Assembly: GCA_024639975.1 (NCBI GenBank)
Contig: JAHEFX010000011.1
Coordinates: forward strand, 1-36,991
Direction of reading: 5' to 3'
Source of the DNA: a bacterium
GTDB taxonomy: Bacteria > Actinomycetota > Acidimicrobiia > Spongiisociales > JAENVV01
DNA length: 36,991 nucleotides
Part shown: one piece after another, positions 36,830 through 36,991 of the stretch
Position numbering within the stretch: the first letter of the stretch is position 1
Layout: every line of letters begins with the position of its first letter
Notes under the pieces: generated by a model
The model's database searches: none
The model's input: only the letters and a program-made list of their open reading frames with translations
What the model was told of the DNA's origin: nothing
Made by a program: the position numbers and the translations under genes

Positions 36830-36991
36830 ATGCGTGTCTGGGGCATCGTCGTGGCCGGTGGATCGGGTTCTCGATTCGGGGGTCCCAAGCACGTCGCCGA
36901 GTTGAACGGGATCCCCCTCTGGAAACTTGCCGCCGACACCCTCGCGGCCGCCAGCGTCGAGGGCGTCACCGTGGTGGGCGATGTCCCCGAT
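36830..36991 (+). CDS. ispD: 2-C-methyl-D-erythritol 4-phosphate cytidylyltransferase, N-terminal part (truncated by window end)
   Basis: MRVWGIVVAGGSGSRFGGPKHVAELNGIPLW nucleotidyltransferase signature; gene order after carD and PIN/TRAM. Confidence 0.82.
   Translation, partial: MRVWGIVVAGGSGSRFGGPKHVAELNGIPLWKLAADTLAAASVEGVTVVGDVPD

Noticed and set aside
1-36991. Prophage, transposon, CRISPR array, toxin-antitoxin or defence island
   Set aside because: No integrase, transposase, terminal repeats, regularly spaced repeats or defence-type domains recognised; the tRNA-Thr is not followed by an att-like duplication or integrase.

Overview
A roughly 37 kb high-GC, gene-dense chromosomal segment that looks actinobacterial. 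Acidimicrobiia or a relative is my inference from the radA-disA-carD-PIN/TRAM-ispD order, frequent GTG/TTG starts and Thr/Pro-rich linkers; I did no database search. From left to right: the 3' part of typA/bipA; an NTF2-like protein (-); a compact hoxEFUYHW operon for an NAD-linked bidirectional [NiFe]-hydrogenase with its maturation protease; acyl-ACP desaturase (-); DUF1801 (-); DEAD-box helicase with an RRM (-); FAD-linked oxidase (-); ABC exporter; a LemA / DUF2207 / ModA / ModB run with no modC in the window; a channel-like membrane protein (-); a divergent zinc locus znuC-zur (-) / znuAB (+) around a Fur/Zur-type box; SMP-30 lactonase and acetoacetate-CoA ligase; DUF3291 (-); tRNA-Thr(UGU); a four-gene envelope/membrane run including a CvpA-CAP fusion; ACR3 arsenite permease; methyltransferase (-); lytic transglycosylase-like protein (-) behind a structured leader; zinc-ribbon membrane protein (-); a small membrane ORF overlapping radA; disA; carD; PIN/TRAM; and the start of ispD. 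I see no phage, transposon, CRISPR array or obvious defence island, and no clear-cut new system. The most interesting leads are the structured leader of the lytic enzyme, the repeat-rich leader of the DEAD-box helicase, the 48-aa ORF coupled to radA, the modAB genes fused onto a LemA/DUF2207 operon without modC, the channel-like protein with a degenerate filter, and the CvpA-CAP fusion.
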